Positions 42,831 to 51,794 of a DNA stretch of 57,420 nucleotides are shown piece by piece. The notes beneath the pieces were generated by a model that made no database searches, was not told where the DNA came from, and worked only from the letters and a program-made list of their open reading frames with translations. The position numbers were made by a program, and so were the translations under genes. Source of the DNA: Euzebyales bacterium (GTDB taxonomy: Bacteria > Actinomycetota > Nitriliruptoria > Euzebyales > JAHELV01); NCBI GenBank assembly GCA_035461305.1, contig DATHVN010000054.1:1-57420 (forward strand), written 5' to 3'. Within the stretch, counting starts at the first letter, position 1. Every line of letters begins with the position of its first letter.

Positions 42831-44261
42831 GTGGGCGACAGCGCATCCAGACGTGCCGCGGGGCGCCGGCACGCGCGGGTCGCCGCGGCGACCGGCGCGC
42901 ACCCCAACGCCAGCTTCTGGCTCGACGACGGCGGACCGCCACGGCCATCACTGACCGGAGAGGTCACCGCCGACGTCGCCGTCGTGGGAGCCGGCTACAC
43001 GGGCCTGTGGACCGCGCTCGCGCTGACCGACCACGACCCGGCCCTGCGCGCGGTCATCCTCGAGGCCAGCCGCGTCGGTCACGGCGCCTCGGGGCGAAAC
43101 GGCGGGTTCGTCGAGGCGAGCCTGACCCATGGCCTGCACAACGGCCTCGCCCACTTCCCCACCGAGATCGACGAGCTGCTGCGCCTCGGTCGCGAGAACT
43201 TCGCCGGCCTGGTCGACGACGTCCGCCGCCACGGCATCGACTGCGACCTCGAGCTCACCGGCACGATCGACGTGGCCACAGCAGCCTGGCAGCTGGACGA
43301 GCTCGCTGAATCGGCCGAAGTCCACGCGCAGCTGGGCGAGAAGGCGACGCTCCTGGCCGCCGCGGAGGTCCGCGCCCACCTCGACTCCCCCACCTACCTC
43401 GGCGGGCTGGCGCACCCCGACGGAGCGATCGTGCATCCTGGACGGCTGGCCCGCGGGCTGGCCGGCGCACTTGACACCCGTGGCGTCACCATCCACGAGG
43501 GCACACCCGTCAGCCGGATCCGCCGGCAGGGTGGTCGCGTCAGGCTCGACACGGTAGGGGGCGTGGTCCTCGCTGACCGCGCGGTGCTCGCGACCAACGC
43601 CTACAGCCACCTGCTGCTGCGCCGGACCTCGCGCCACTTCGTGCCGATCTACGACCACATCCTGCTGACCGAGCCGCTGACCCCTGACCAGCGGGCACGG
43701 ATCGGATGGGCCGGCCGTCAGGGCATCGCCGACAGCGGCAACCAGTTCCACTACTACCGGTTGACCGCCGACGACCGGATCCTGTGGGGCGGTTACGACG
43801 CGGTCTACCGGTACGGCAACGCCGTCGGCCCGCGCTTCGACCACCGCCGCGCGACCTATGACCTGCTGGCCCGCCACTTCCGCACCACGTTCCCACAGCT
43901 GCACGACCTGCGGTTCGCACGGTGGTGGGGCGGTCCGATCGCCACGACCACCCGGTTCACCGCCGCGTTCGGCGAGGCGCTCGGCGGACGGGTCGTCTAT
44001 GCGTTGGGCTACACCGGGCTGGGGGTCGCCGCCGCCCGGTTCGCCGGACGTGTCCTGCGCGACAGGCTTCTCGTACCGGACTCGCCGCTGCTCGACCTGC
44101 AGCTGGTATCGACGTCGCCGTTCCCGTTCCCGCCGGAGCCACTGCGCTGGACGGGCGTCGAGCTGACGCGCCGTGCCATCGCGCGTTCGGACGGGCGTGG
44201 CGGCGTCCGGGGCCCCTGGCTGCGACTGCTCGACCGCTTCGGCATCGGCTTTGACTCCTGA
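42831..44261 (+). CDS. FAD-dependent amine/amino-acid oxidase (DAO family)
   Basis: A 476-residue flavoprotein: the Rossmann motif VAVVGAGYTGLWTALAL, then the ASRVGHGASGRNGGFVEASL signature shared with gamma-glutamylputrescine oxidase and related DAO enzymes, and the C-terminal FAD-binding GYTGLGVAAARFAGR. It oxidises an amine or amino acid with oxygen as probable acceptor. GTG at 42831 starts it 37 bp after DUF3097. No transporter or aldehyde dehydrogenase is nearby to suggest the substrate. Confidence 0.9.
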   Translation: MGDSASRRAAGRRHARVAAATGAHPNASFWLDDGGPPRPSLTGEVTADVAVVGAGYTGLWTALALTDHDPALRAVILEASRVGHGASGRNGGFVEASLTHGLHNGLAHFPTEIDELLRLGRENFAGLVDDVRRHGIDCDLELTGTIDVATAAWQLDELAESAEVHAQLGEKATLLAAAEVRAHLDSPTYLGGLAHPDGAIVHPGRLARGLAGALDTRGVTIHEGTPVSRIRRQGGRVRLDTVGGVVLADRAVLATNAYSHLLLRRTSRHFVPIYDHILLTEPLTPDQRARIGWAGRQGIADSGNQFHYYRLTADDRILWGGYDAVYRYGNAVGPRFDHRRATYDLLARHFRTTFPQLHDLRFARWWGGPIATTTRFTAAFGEALGGRVVYALGYTGLGVAAARFAGRVLRDRLLVPDSPLLDLQLVSTSPFPFPPEPLRWTGVELTRRAIARSDGRGGVRGPWLRLLDRFGIGFDS

Positions 44262-44313
44262 GCGGAGGCCTTTGCTAGGCTGACGACCTCTCGGGGCACA
44301 TTGGCTCAGTTCC

Positions 44314-46191
44314 ATGACATCTCCTCCCTCATCCGGCGCGTACGGGCATGGCTCCGGATCGGCACGGCCCCAACGGCGGCGCAGACGTCAGCGGTGGTCG
44401 CGCGCGACGATGGCCATCGTCGGCGTGGCCTTCATGCTGTCGGTCTTCGCGGGAGTGCTCGTCGGCACCTGGCTGCGCCCTGACGGGTCCGCGCCGGCGG
44501 CAGCTGCAAACGCCTGCGACGCCGTGACCCTCAGGGTCTACGCGTCACCTGACATCGCGGGCGTGCTGTCGGACCGGATCGCCGAGTTCCGCGGCAACGC
44601 CGAGGACGAGTGTGACGCCTTCCAGGTGATCGCCGACTCCTCCGCCGACGTCGTCGACGACCTGGCCGACGGCTGGGACCAGAGCGCCGACGGCCCACCA
44701 CCCGACGTGTGGATCCCCGAGGCGACGTCGTGGGTCCAGCTGCTGCGGGCCACGGAGACCGGTGCCACGCTCGTCGGTGACGACACGCCGTCGATCGCGC
44801 GGTCCCCCACCGTGGTCGCCATGCCCCGTCCGATGGCCAAGGTGCTGGGCTGGCCGAGAGCGCAGCTGAGCTGGGCGGACCTGGCCGACCTGATCTCCGA
44901 GCCCGAGGGCTGGAAGGCGCACGGCCACGAGGAGTGGGGCCCCTTCAAGTTCGGCCTGACCACGCCGCGGCGGTCCGCGGCGGCGGCCCAGTCGATCATC
45001 TCCGTTGGTGCGGCGCTCGGCGGTGTGTGGGCGGACGAACTGTCCGCCGAGAGCGTCCAGCGCGATCGCGTGCGCCTGAACCTGCTGCAGCTGGAGCGCT
45101 CGGTCGCCCGCACGGACAACACCACCCTCGAGCAGCTCTCGGGACTGCGCCGCGCCGACCGGGCCGGTGTCGGGCTCGACTTCGTGTCGGCGTTCCCCAT
45201 CGACGAGCGGCAGGTGTGGCGCTACAACGCGGGCCTGCCGCCCGGTACCGCCGACGACGACATGCGCCTGAGCAAGCCGAAGGTGCCGCTGGCGGCCTGG
45301 TACCCACCCGAGGGAAGCCTCGCGCTCGACTACCCGTTCGTGGTGCTCGAGGGAGACTGGGTCGACGAGGAGCGCCGTGAGCGGGCGCTGGAGTTCCTCG
45401 CCATCCTCCAGGGCGAGGAGACCCAGAACCGGCTGTTGGAGCTGGGGTTCCGCGGCGCCGACGGCGAGGTCGGCGACGTGCTGCGCAGGGCAAAGGGCAT
45501 CGCGGTCGACCGTGCCGGCACCCAGGTCCAGCCGCCACGGCCCAAGGTCGTCCAGCAGGTCCTCAACACCTGGGACACGGTGTCGCAGCGGACCAACACG
45601 CTGGCAGTGATCGACGTCTCCGGGTCGATGGCCGAGGCTGCGAGGGGCACCGACGGCACGCGCCTGGACGTGGCCACGGCGGCCGCCGCCGAGGCAGTGA
45701 AGCTGGCGGTCGACGACAGCGGGTTCGGGCTGTGGGAGTTCTCGACCGATCTCGCCCGCGAGCACCACCGGGAACTCGTCGCGATGGGTCCGTTGGGTGA
45801 GAACGTCGGTACGGTCACCCGCCGGCAGGCGGTCGAGGACGCGCTGGCGGCCATGCAGCCGCGTCACGACACCGCACTGTACGAGACAGTGCTCGCCGCG
45901 TACCGCGAGGCCAAGCGCCACTTTGACCCGGAACGCGTCAACGACATCGTGCTGCTGACCGACGGCAGGCAAGACAACCCCGACGGCACCCTCGGACTCG
46001 AGCGCACCCTCAGTCAGCTGCGCAAGCTGGCCGACAGTGAACGCCCCGTTGGGCTCATCGCGATCGGCTACGGCGGCCAGGCAGACCTCAACGCGCTGGA
46101 GCGGATGACCAAGGCGGTCGGCGGTCAGGCCTACGGCGCCGTGCGGGCCACCGACGTCCGCGAGATCATCCTGCAGACGTTGACGGGCTGA
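44314..46191 (+). CDS. Membrane-anchored substrate-binding/VWA fusion protein
   Basis: A 625-residue protein: a short basic cytoplasmic N-terminus, one membrane helix (AIVGVAFMLSVFAGVLVG, about 34-51), an extracellular periplasmic-binding-protein-like domain (about 65-400; LRVYASPDIAGVL, DVWIPEATSW), then a von Willebrand A domain (about 425-625) with an intact MIDAS (DVSGSM) plus LLTDGRQDN. This actinobacterial fusion is thought to be a surface binding or adhesion protein; its ligand is unknown. It converges with the orphan SBP gene across a hairpin. Confidence 0.9.
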   Translation: MTSPPSSGAYGHGSGSARPQRRRRRQRWSRATMAIVGVAFMLSVFAGVLVGTWLRPDGSAPAAAANACDAVTLRVYASPDIAGVLSDRIAEFRGNAEDECDAFQVIADSSADVVDDLADGWDQSADGPPPDVWIPEATSWVQLLRATETGATLVGDDTPSIARSPTVVAMPRPMAKVLGWPRAQLSWADLADLISEPEGWKAHGHEEWGPFKFGLTTPRRSAAAAQSIISVGAALGGVWADELSAESVQRDRVRLNLLQLERSVARTDNTTLEQLSGLRRADRAGVGLDFVSAFPIDERQVWRYNAGLPPGTADDDMRLSKPKVPLAAWYPPEGSLALDYPFVVLEGDWVDEERRERALEFLAILQGEETQNRLLELGFRGADGEVGDVLRRAKGIAVDRAGTQVQPPRPKVVQQVLNTWDTVSQRTNTLAVIDVSGSMAEAARGTDGTRLDVATAAAAEAVKLAVDDSGFGLWEFSTDLAREHHRELVAMGPLGENVGTVTRRQAVEDALAAMQPRHDTALYETVLAAYREAKRHFDPERVNDIVLLTDGRQDNPDGTLGLERTLSQLRKLADSERPVGLIAIGYGGQADLNALERMTKAVGGQAYGAVRATDVREIILQTLTG

Positions 46192-46192
46192 A

Positions 46193-46214
46193 CGGCGCGG
46201 CGCGGTCCGCGCCG
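46193..46214. terminator. Bidirectional terminator-like hairpin
   Basis: CGGCGCGG, six-base loop CGCGGT, CCGCGCCG: an 8-bp perfect stem filling the 27-bp gap between two convergent genes. Confidence 0.6.
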
Positions 46215-46218
46215 GCCG

Positions 46219-47259
46219 TCACTCCGGCGTCCGGACGATGATCTCGTCCAGGTCGACCGGTTCGTCGAGGAACTCGAACTCGACCATGAGGTCGACGATC
46301 CGCTGGATCTCGTCGCGGTCGATGCGTGCCGCGAACTGCGGCTGAGTGACCGTGGCGGCCGCCTCGGCGTCGAGGTCCGAGTAGGTCGGCAGCACGTCGA
46401 CGACCCGCTCGGGATCGTTCGCGGCGATGTCGGTCGCGGCGATCAGGGCGCGCTGGAAGGCCGCGATCGTGTTGGGGAAGTTCGTCGCGAAATTGCCGGT
46501 CGCGTAATAGCCGGCGACCGGCAGCGCCTCGGTCTCCCCGACGTAGGGGTCGGTCACGACCACGGCGTCCAGCGACGACTGGGCGATCGTGTCGAACGGC
46601 TCGACGGCGAAGATCGCGTCGAGCTCCCCACGCTCCAAGGATGGCACCATCTCCGGGAACGGGATCTCTACCGCCTCGACCGTGCTGTAGGCGGCGCCGG
46701 CGCTCTCGACCACCGATCGGGTGGTCAGCTCCGCGACGTTGGCGAACGTGTTGAGGCCCACCCGCTTGCCCTCGAGCCCGGCGACATCGCCCTCCAGGCC
46801 CGATCCGGGCAGGGCCACGATGTTGCTGAACCCCGGTGCGGCGCGGTTGCCCTCGGCGATGATCCGCAGGTCCAGGCCATTGGCGACGCCGGTCATGGTG
46901 GAGGGGTAGGCGCCGAACGTCAGGTCGAGCTCGCCAGCGACCATGGCAGGGATCGCGGCCGCACCGCCCTGCACCGCCTGGATGTCGATCGTCAGCCCCT
47001 CGCGCTCGAACAGCCCCTCCTCGATCCCGATGTAGATCGGCGCGACGTCGATCAGCGGCAGCAGTCCGATCGTGAGCTCGGTCTTCTCCGGCGCGGCCTG
47101 CGACGCACCATTCCCGCCGTCCTCGTCCGACGCGGACGTGACCGAGCGGACGCTGCTGCGCTCCTGTGCGGCCGGCTCGGCCCGGCTGCACCCGGAGACC
47201 CCGACGAGTGCCAGCACGACCAGCACGACGACTCCGCCCGGCATGCGCAACGCGGCCAT
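46219..47259 (-). CDS. NMT1/SsuA-type ABC transporter substrate-binding lipoprotein
   Basis: A 346-residue lipoprotein: hydrophobic signal with lipobox VSGC (Cys about 24), a Ser/Gln-rich linker, then the NMT1-like fold beginning LTIGLLPLIDVAPIYIGIEEGLF and QGGAAAIPAMVAGELDLTFG. The family binds sulfonates, nitrate, taurine or thiamine-precursor-like ligands. ATG at 47259 follows AAGGGGG. No permease or ATPase gene lies next to it, so it is an orphan that must use components encoded elsewhere. The 272-bp region upstream, shared with the GH3 gene, shows no riboswitch I can recognise. Confidence 0.9.
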   Translation of the reverse strand: MAALRMPGGVVVLVVLALVGVSGCSRAEPAAQERSSVRSVTSASDEDGGNGASQAAPEKTELTIGLLPLIDVAPIYIGIEEGLFEREGLTIDIQAVQGGAAAIPAMVAGELDLTFGAYPSTMTGVANGLDLRIIAEGNRAAPGFSNIVALPGSGLEGDVAGLEGKRVGLNTFANVAELTTRSVVESAGAAYSTVEAVEIPFPEMVPSLERGELDAIFAVEPFDTIAQSSLDAVVVTDPYVGETEALPVAGYYATGNFATNFPNTIAAFQRALIAATDIAANDPERVVDVLPTYSDLDAEAAATVTQPQFAARIDRDEIQRIVDLMVEFEFLDEPVDLDEIIVRTPE

Positions 47260-47531
47260 CGCCGCCCCCTTGCCACAACCCAGTAGGCACCCGGCACGAC
47301 CTCGCGGAGGCACTCCATGACGGTCGATCGTCTCGCTGGTGCACGATGTCCGGACGCCGGCCACCACAGGCACACGTCCGGTGCATGACCGGCGCCGCCC
47401 CGCCAGCAACGCCCCTGCCGGGACGGCACGCAGACTAGAGGACGCACACAGTCCGAACGGACAGGTGCCCGCATCCACCCCCTTGATAGCGTCGCGGCGC
47501 GGTGAGTGCCGCGTTGCATGAGGAGGACGCC

Positions 47532-49841
47532 ATGGGGCCTCGGAGACGTAGGACGGCGATCGGGGCGACGGTGGTGGCGCTCAGTTTGCTGCTTGCCGGC
47601 GGCGTCGTGGCGGCGACGCAGTCCGGTGACGAGGCCGCGCTGCAACCCACCCGCCAGCCGGCCGACCGGGCGATCGAAACCCGCGTCAACGATCTGCTGT
47701 CTCAGATGACGCTCGAGGAGAAGCTGGAGCAGATCCAGCTGCTGCCGGACTTCAGGGTCACCGATGACGAGGTGAGGAGGGGCCTCGGCTCGATCCTGAG
47801 CCTCACGGATCCGGCGCAGATCAGGCACTTCCAGCGCATCGCGGTGGAAGAGTCGCGGCTGGGGATCCCGCTGCTGTTCGCGTTCGACACGATCCACGGC
47901 TTCCGGACCGTCTTCCCGATCCCGCTGGGAACCGGCGCGAGCTTCGATCCGAGCGTTGCATCCGACGACGCGAGCTTCGGGGCGCGTGAGTCGACCGCGG
48001 TCGGGCTCAAGCAGACCTACGCCCCGATGGTCGACGTCTCGCACGAGCCGCGCTGGGGGCGGATCGCCGAGGCGGCCGGCGAGGACCCCTATCTCAACTC
48101 CGTGATGGCCGCCGCGCGCGTCAAGGGCACGCAGGGCCCGGACTACAGCGCGCGTGACAGGCTCATCGCCAGCCCGAAGCACTTAGCGGCGTACGGGGAA
48201 CCGGAGGCCGGGCGTGACTACGCCACCACGGACATGTCCGAGCAGCGGCTGCGCAACTTCTACCTACCGCCGTTCAAGGCGGCGGTCGACGCCGGCGCCG
48301 ACACGGCGATGTGCTCGTTCAACGCGCTCAACGGCGTGCCGGCCTGCGGCAATGACTACCTGATGAACGACATCCTCAAGGGCGAGTGGCGCTTCGACGG
48401 CTTCGTCGAGAGCGACTGGACGGCCGTCGCCGAGTTGCGCGCGTGCCCGCCGAAGAACCCCGACGAAGCGGAGTGCGGCCACGGCGTCGCCGTCGACGGC
48501 CCTGACGCGGCGGCGCTCGCGCTCAACTCGGGCGTCGACTCGGAGATGACCAGCACGCTGATCCGGGACTTCGGGGCGCAGCTGCTGTCCGAGCGTCGGA
48601 TCTCGATGCGGCGGATTGACGACGCGGTGCGCAGGATCCTGCGCGTGAAGTTCCGCGCCGGGCTGTTCGAGAACCCGTACGCGCCGTTCGAGCCCGAAGA
48701 GGCCGACGCGCAGATGCTGCTGCCCGACGCCGTCGCGGCGGCCCGCAAGGCCGCCGGCAGGTCGATGGTGCTGCTCCAGAACGAGGGCGGGATCCTGCCG
48801 CTCGACCCGGCCAAGTCCACGGCCGTGATCGGGCCGCTCGCCAAGAACCAGCACGACATGCTGGGCCCGTGGTGGGGGCGCGGCGACGACGGGGACGTCG
48901 TGACCGTCTTCGACGGCATCAACGAGCAGAGCCCGGGCGCGACCTACGCGGAGGGCTGCGAGCTCTCCAACACCGAGGTGCCGCACACGGATCCGGAGGG
49001 CTGCGGCTCGGACGCCGGATTCGCTGAGGCGGTCTCCGTCGCGAACGCGGCCGACCAGGTGGTGCTCGCCCTGGGCGAGACGCGCGAGATGAGCGGCGAG
49101 GCGAATTCGCGCAGCACTCTGGATCTGCCGGGCCGGCAGGAGGAGCTGATCCGGGCGATCAAGGCGACCGGCAAGCCGGTCGCGGTGGTGCTGTTCAGCG
49201 GCCGCCCGCTGGCGCTGGAGAACATCGTCGAGGACGCCCCGGCGATCCTCGAGGCGTGGTTCCCCGGCGTGCAGGCGGGGCCCGCTGTCGCCGACGTCGT
49301 GTTCGGGAAGGTCAACCCGGGCGGCAAGCTGCCGGCGTCGTTCCCGTATCGGGTCGGCCAGGTGCCGATCTACTACAACCACGAGCCCGCCGGGCGCCCG
49401 TGCAACAAGGACGTGAAGTGGAACTCGCAGCACCGCGATATCCCGAGTTGCGACCCACTGTTCGTGTTCGGCCACGGCCTGAGCTACACGACGTTCGACG
49501 TCACGAACCTGCGGCTGAGCTCGTCGAGCGTCTCGCGCAACGGCAGCCTGACCGCGTCGGTCGACGTCGCGAACACCGGCGGCCGAGAGGGCGACGAGGT
49601 CGTGCAGGTCTACATCCACGACCCGGTCGCGAGCATCTCGCAGCCGGTCCGCCGCCTGCGCGGCTTCGAGCGCGTGACGCTCGAGCCGGGCCAGACGCGG
49701 ACGGTGACGTTCACGCTCGACCGCAGCGACTTCGGCTTCTACGACAACCGCGGGAAGTTCGTCGTGGAGCGCGGCACGATCGACGTCTACGCCGGCAACA
49801 GCTCCAAGGCCGAGCTCAAGCAGTCGTTCACGGTGAGATGA
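47532..49841 (+). CDS. Secreted family 3 glycoside hydrolase (beta-glucosidase)
   Basis: A 769-residue intact GH3 enzyme with signal peptide (RRRRTAIGATVVALSLLLAGG). N-terminal barrel: FDTIHGFRTVFPIPL, HEPRWGRIAEAAGEDPYL, KHLAAYG (catalytic-site Lys-His) and nucleophile Asp about 295 in VESDWTA. The second alpha/beta domain (about 410-600) carries GRSMVLLQNEGG, and a C-terminal fibronectin-III-like domain ends FTVR. It should release glucose or xylose from beta-linked oligosaccharides outside the membrane. GAGGAGG precedes ATG 47532. It is the only intact carbohydrate enzyme at this end of the window. Confidence 0.95.
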   Translation: MGPRRRRTAIGATVVALSLLLAGGVVAATQSGDEAALQPTRQPADRAIETRVNDLLSQMTLEEKLEQIQLLPDFRVTDDEVRRGLGSILSLTDPAQIRHFQRIAVEESRLGIPLLFAFDTIHGFRTVFPIPLGTGASFDPSVASDDASFGARESTAVGLKQTYAPMVDVSHEPRWGRIAEAAGEDPYLNSVMAAARVKGTQGPDYSARDRLIASPKHLAAYGEPEAGRDYATTDMSEQRLRNFYLPPFKAAVDAGADTAMCSFNALNGVPACGNDYLMNDILKGEWRFDGFVESDWTAVAELRACPPKNPDEAECGHGVAVDGPDAAALALNSGVDSEMTSTLIRDFGAQLLSERRISMRRIDDAVRRILRVKFRAGLFENPYAPFEPEEADAQMLLPDAVAAARKAAGRSMVLLQNEGGILPLDPAKSTAVIGPLAKNQHDMLGPWWGRGDDGDVVTVFDGINEQSPGATYAEGCELSNTEVPHTDPEGCGSDAGFAEAVSVANAADQVVLALGETREMSGEANSRSTLDLPGRQEELIRAIKATGKPVAVVLFSGRPLALENIVEDAPAILEAWFPGVQAGPAVADVVFGKVNPGGKLPASFPYRVGQVPIYYNHEPAGRPCNKDVKWNSQHRDIPSCDPLFVFGHGLSYTTFDVTNLRLSSSSVSRNGSLTASVDVANTGGREGDEVVQVYIHDPVASISQPVRRLRGFERVTLEPGQTRTVTFTLDRSDFGFYDNRGKFVVERGTIDVYAGNSSKAELKQSFTVR

Positions 49842-49846
49842 TGACG

Positions 49847-49866
49847 CCTCCACAGCTCCTTGGAGG
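49847..49866 (+). terminator. Terminator-like hairpin after the GH3 gene
   Basis: CCTCCA, eight-base loop, TGGAGG: a 6-bp stem six bases after the GH3 stop codon. No T-run follows. Confidence 0.5.
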
Positions 49867-50030
49867 TCTCGCGCCAACCCCGGCGAGGTGAGAGAAACGG
49901 GTTCGGGGGCGCGACGCGGTCGAACCCGGCCCGAGTGCTCCTGCGGCCCGAGCCAGTCCGATGACGCACGCATGTGCAGTGGCTGGTGCCGCGAGCCCCG
50001 GGCCTACCGACCCCGGAAAGCGGGCGGAGG

Positions 50031-50526
50031 GGCCTGTCGCGCTCGACGGTTTCGAGCCTCGTCGCCGACCTGCAGGCCGACAGGCTCGTGATCGAGCGCG
50101 CCTGGCTGGGGGCCTTCCACGGCGCCCAGGGCGGACGGCCGCCGATGCTGCTCGCGTTCGACGCGTCTGCGGGTGCCGCCGTCGGGATCGCGTTCGGACA
50201 CGTCGGCGTGCGTGTCGCGGTCTCCGACCTCTCGTCGACGATCGTCGCCGAGGGCGTGGTCGAGCTCGATGTCGACCACGAGGCGACGGAGGGCCTCGAC
50301 GCGGCGGCCGAGCTCGTTACCGGCGCGTTGGCCGAGGCCGCTGCGCAGCGGCGGCGCGTGATCGGCGCGGGCGTCGCCCTCCCCGCTCCAATCCACCGGG
50401 CGACTGGCAGCATCGGCTCCTCGGCGATCCTGCCGGGCTGGGTCGGCGTCACCGCTGCCGAGGAGCTGCGCAACCGGCTCGAGCTGCCGGTTCTGGTCGA
50501 GAACGACGCGAACCTCGGCGCCGCTC
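50031..50526 (+). pseudogene. ROK-family sugar repressor, truncated at both ends
   Basis: The piece starts inside the helix-turn-helix (GLSRSTVSSLVADLQAD, recognition helix only) and runs through GGRPPMLLAFDASAGAAVGIAFG, the ROK ATPase-fold strands and PVLVENDANLGA, then loses homology. Missing are the first HTH helices and the C-terminal half with the zinc Cys cluster. The 189 bp before it hold only an inverted repeat GGGTTCG/CGAACCC near 49902-49930. ROK repressors usually control xylose or glucoside operons, so it was likely the regulator of a sugar locus containing the GH3 gene. Confidence 0.75.
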
Positions 50527-50665
50527 ATCGAGGCGACCACAGAGCAGGTCGCGAGGCGGCCATCGCCGCTTCGGCGCCGGTGGAGCGGCGACGGGGCCGC
50601 GGCCGCGGCGATCGTGAACGCCGACCGTCGGGTCCCGCTCGCCCTGCTGATCCCTGGTCGCGGGG

Positions 50666-50875
50666 CCGGTCATCGCCGGCGTGAGCCTGTTCGGCGGCGG
50701 CGGGACGGTGTGGGCGGCGCTGCTCGGCGCGCTCGTGATCGGCTCCATCGCCAACGGCATGGACCTGCGCGGTCGCGAATCGGACGTGAAGTTCCTGATC
50801 ACCGGCGGGGCCCTGCTGGCGACCGTCTCGCTCGACGCGATCACCGCCAGCCGTGCCGGCCGGTTCACGCCGGTT
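50666..50875 (+). pseudogene. C-terminal fragment of an XylH-type sugar ABC permease
   Basis: About 70 codons read PVIAGVSLFGGGGTVWAALLGAL, VIGSIANGMDLRG and VKFLITGGALLATVSLDAI, the last two membrane helices of xylose/ribose-type permeases. Nothing of the preceding eight helices exists upstream; the frame joins directly to the ROK-side sequence on the left and to transposase sequence on the right. Confidence 0.75.
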
Positions 50876-50906
50876 CCTTCGCACGACGACCTCTGGGCTG
50901 CTGCGC

Positions 50907-51340
50907 GTCGATCGTGCGGCCATGGCGGCGGAGGCGAAGCTGGACGGCAAGTTCCTGCTCCGCACCTCGGATCCGACCATGTCGGCCGAGGACGTGGCGT
51001 TCGGGAAAAGCAGCTGCTGGACGTCGAGCGCGGCTGGCGGGACATGAAGTCCACCCTGGAGCTGCGGCCCGGGTTCCACCGCATCGAAGACCGCATCCGC
51101 GCGCACGTCATCTTGTGCCGGCTGGCGCTGCTGTGCATCGGCGTCGCCGAGACCAAGACCGGTGACACCTGGCGGACCCTGCATCACGAGCTCGACCGGC
51201 TCCACGTCGGCGAGTTCACCGGCAACAGCGGCCGGGTGCTGCATCGCACCGAGCTCACCAGCCGGCAGCTGGCGATCCTGCGCATGCTCGGTGTCGACAC
51301 GCCACCCCGCTTCCTCGACGTCGACCCCGCCACCGGCTGA
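50907..51340 (+). mobile_element. Remnant of an IS4/IS1634-type transposase (C-terminal part)
   Basis: Two frames give AAEAKLDGKFLLRTSDPTMS, then after a break near 51006 KQLLDVERGWRDMKSTLELRP, HRIEDRIRAHVILCRLALL and a terminal domain ending PPRFLDVDPATG. The E-R-G-W-R-D-M-K and HRIEDRIRAH motifs are those of DDE transposases of the IS1634 type, covering the catalytic Glu region. The N-terminal two thirds are absent and I see no intact terminal inverted repeats, so it is immobile. It abuts the permease fragment directly. Confidence 0.78.
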
Positions 51341-51794
51341 CCGCACCAGCCGGCGCCTAGGCACACACCCCCATCGGGGGGATCTCGGCGTTCCCGCAGG
51401 TCAACCCGCCAAACTCATGCCTACTGCGGGTCGTTGCGCCACGGAGACGAGGAGCCCGAGTGCGACGATAGCCCGAGCAGGCGGTGACGGAGGAGGCATG
51501 CATGGGGCTCTCCGGGGCCCGGGCACCCGCCCGGCGAATGCCTCGGTGGGATCGTAGGTACCGCTGTCACGGTTGGTCAACCAGAACCGGCTGACCGTGG
51601 TCCGCGAACACGCGCACGACCCGCGTCGCAGGGTGGACGTCTGGATCAGTTGACGCCGGTCGACTGTCGGCGCATCCACGGGTTCGGCGTAGGGTAGGCA
51701 TGCGCCTGGCCGGCGTGATCGGGGGCGTGCGTGGCGCGCGACCAGGCGGCGAGAGATCGGATGTGCATGGGCATGTGGTCTTGGGTGAGCTGTC
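51341..51794. other. Intergenic region with a G/C hairpin, no supported gene
   Basis: About 450 bp upstream of kup. A CCCCC/GGGGG hairpin with a three-base loop lies at 51368-51380, just past the transposase remnant. A stretch on the minus strand (about 51490-51590) has some protein-like composition but no start, domain or ribosome binding site. I looked for a cyclic-di-AMP riboswitch and could not identify one. Confidence 0.5.

Noticed and set aside
47260-47531. TPP or cobalamin riboswitch upstream of the NMT1-type binding protein
   Set aside because: None of the conserved core motifs could be found on the minus strand of this 272-bp region.
51341-51794. Cyclic-di-AMP (ydaO) riboswitch upstream of kup
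   Set aside because: Expected because many kup genes have one, but I could not match the conserved core; a covariance-model search would decide.
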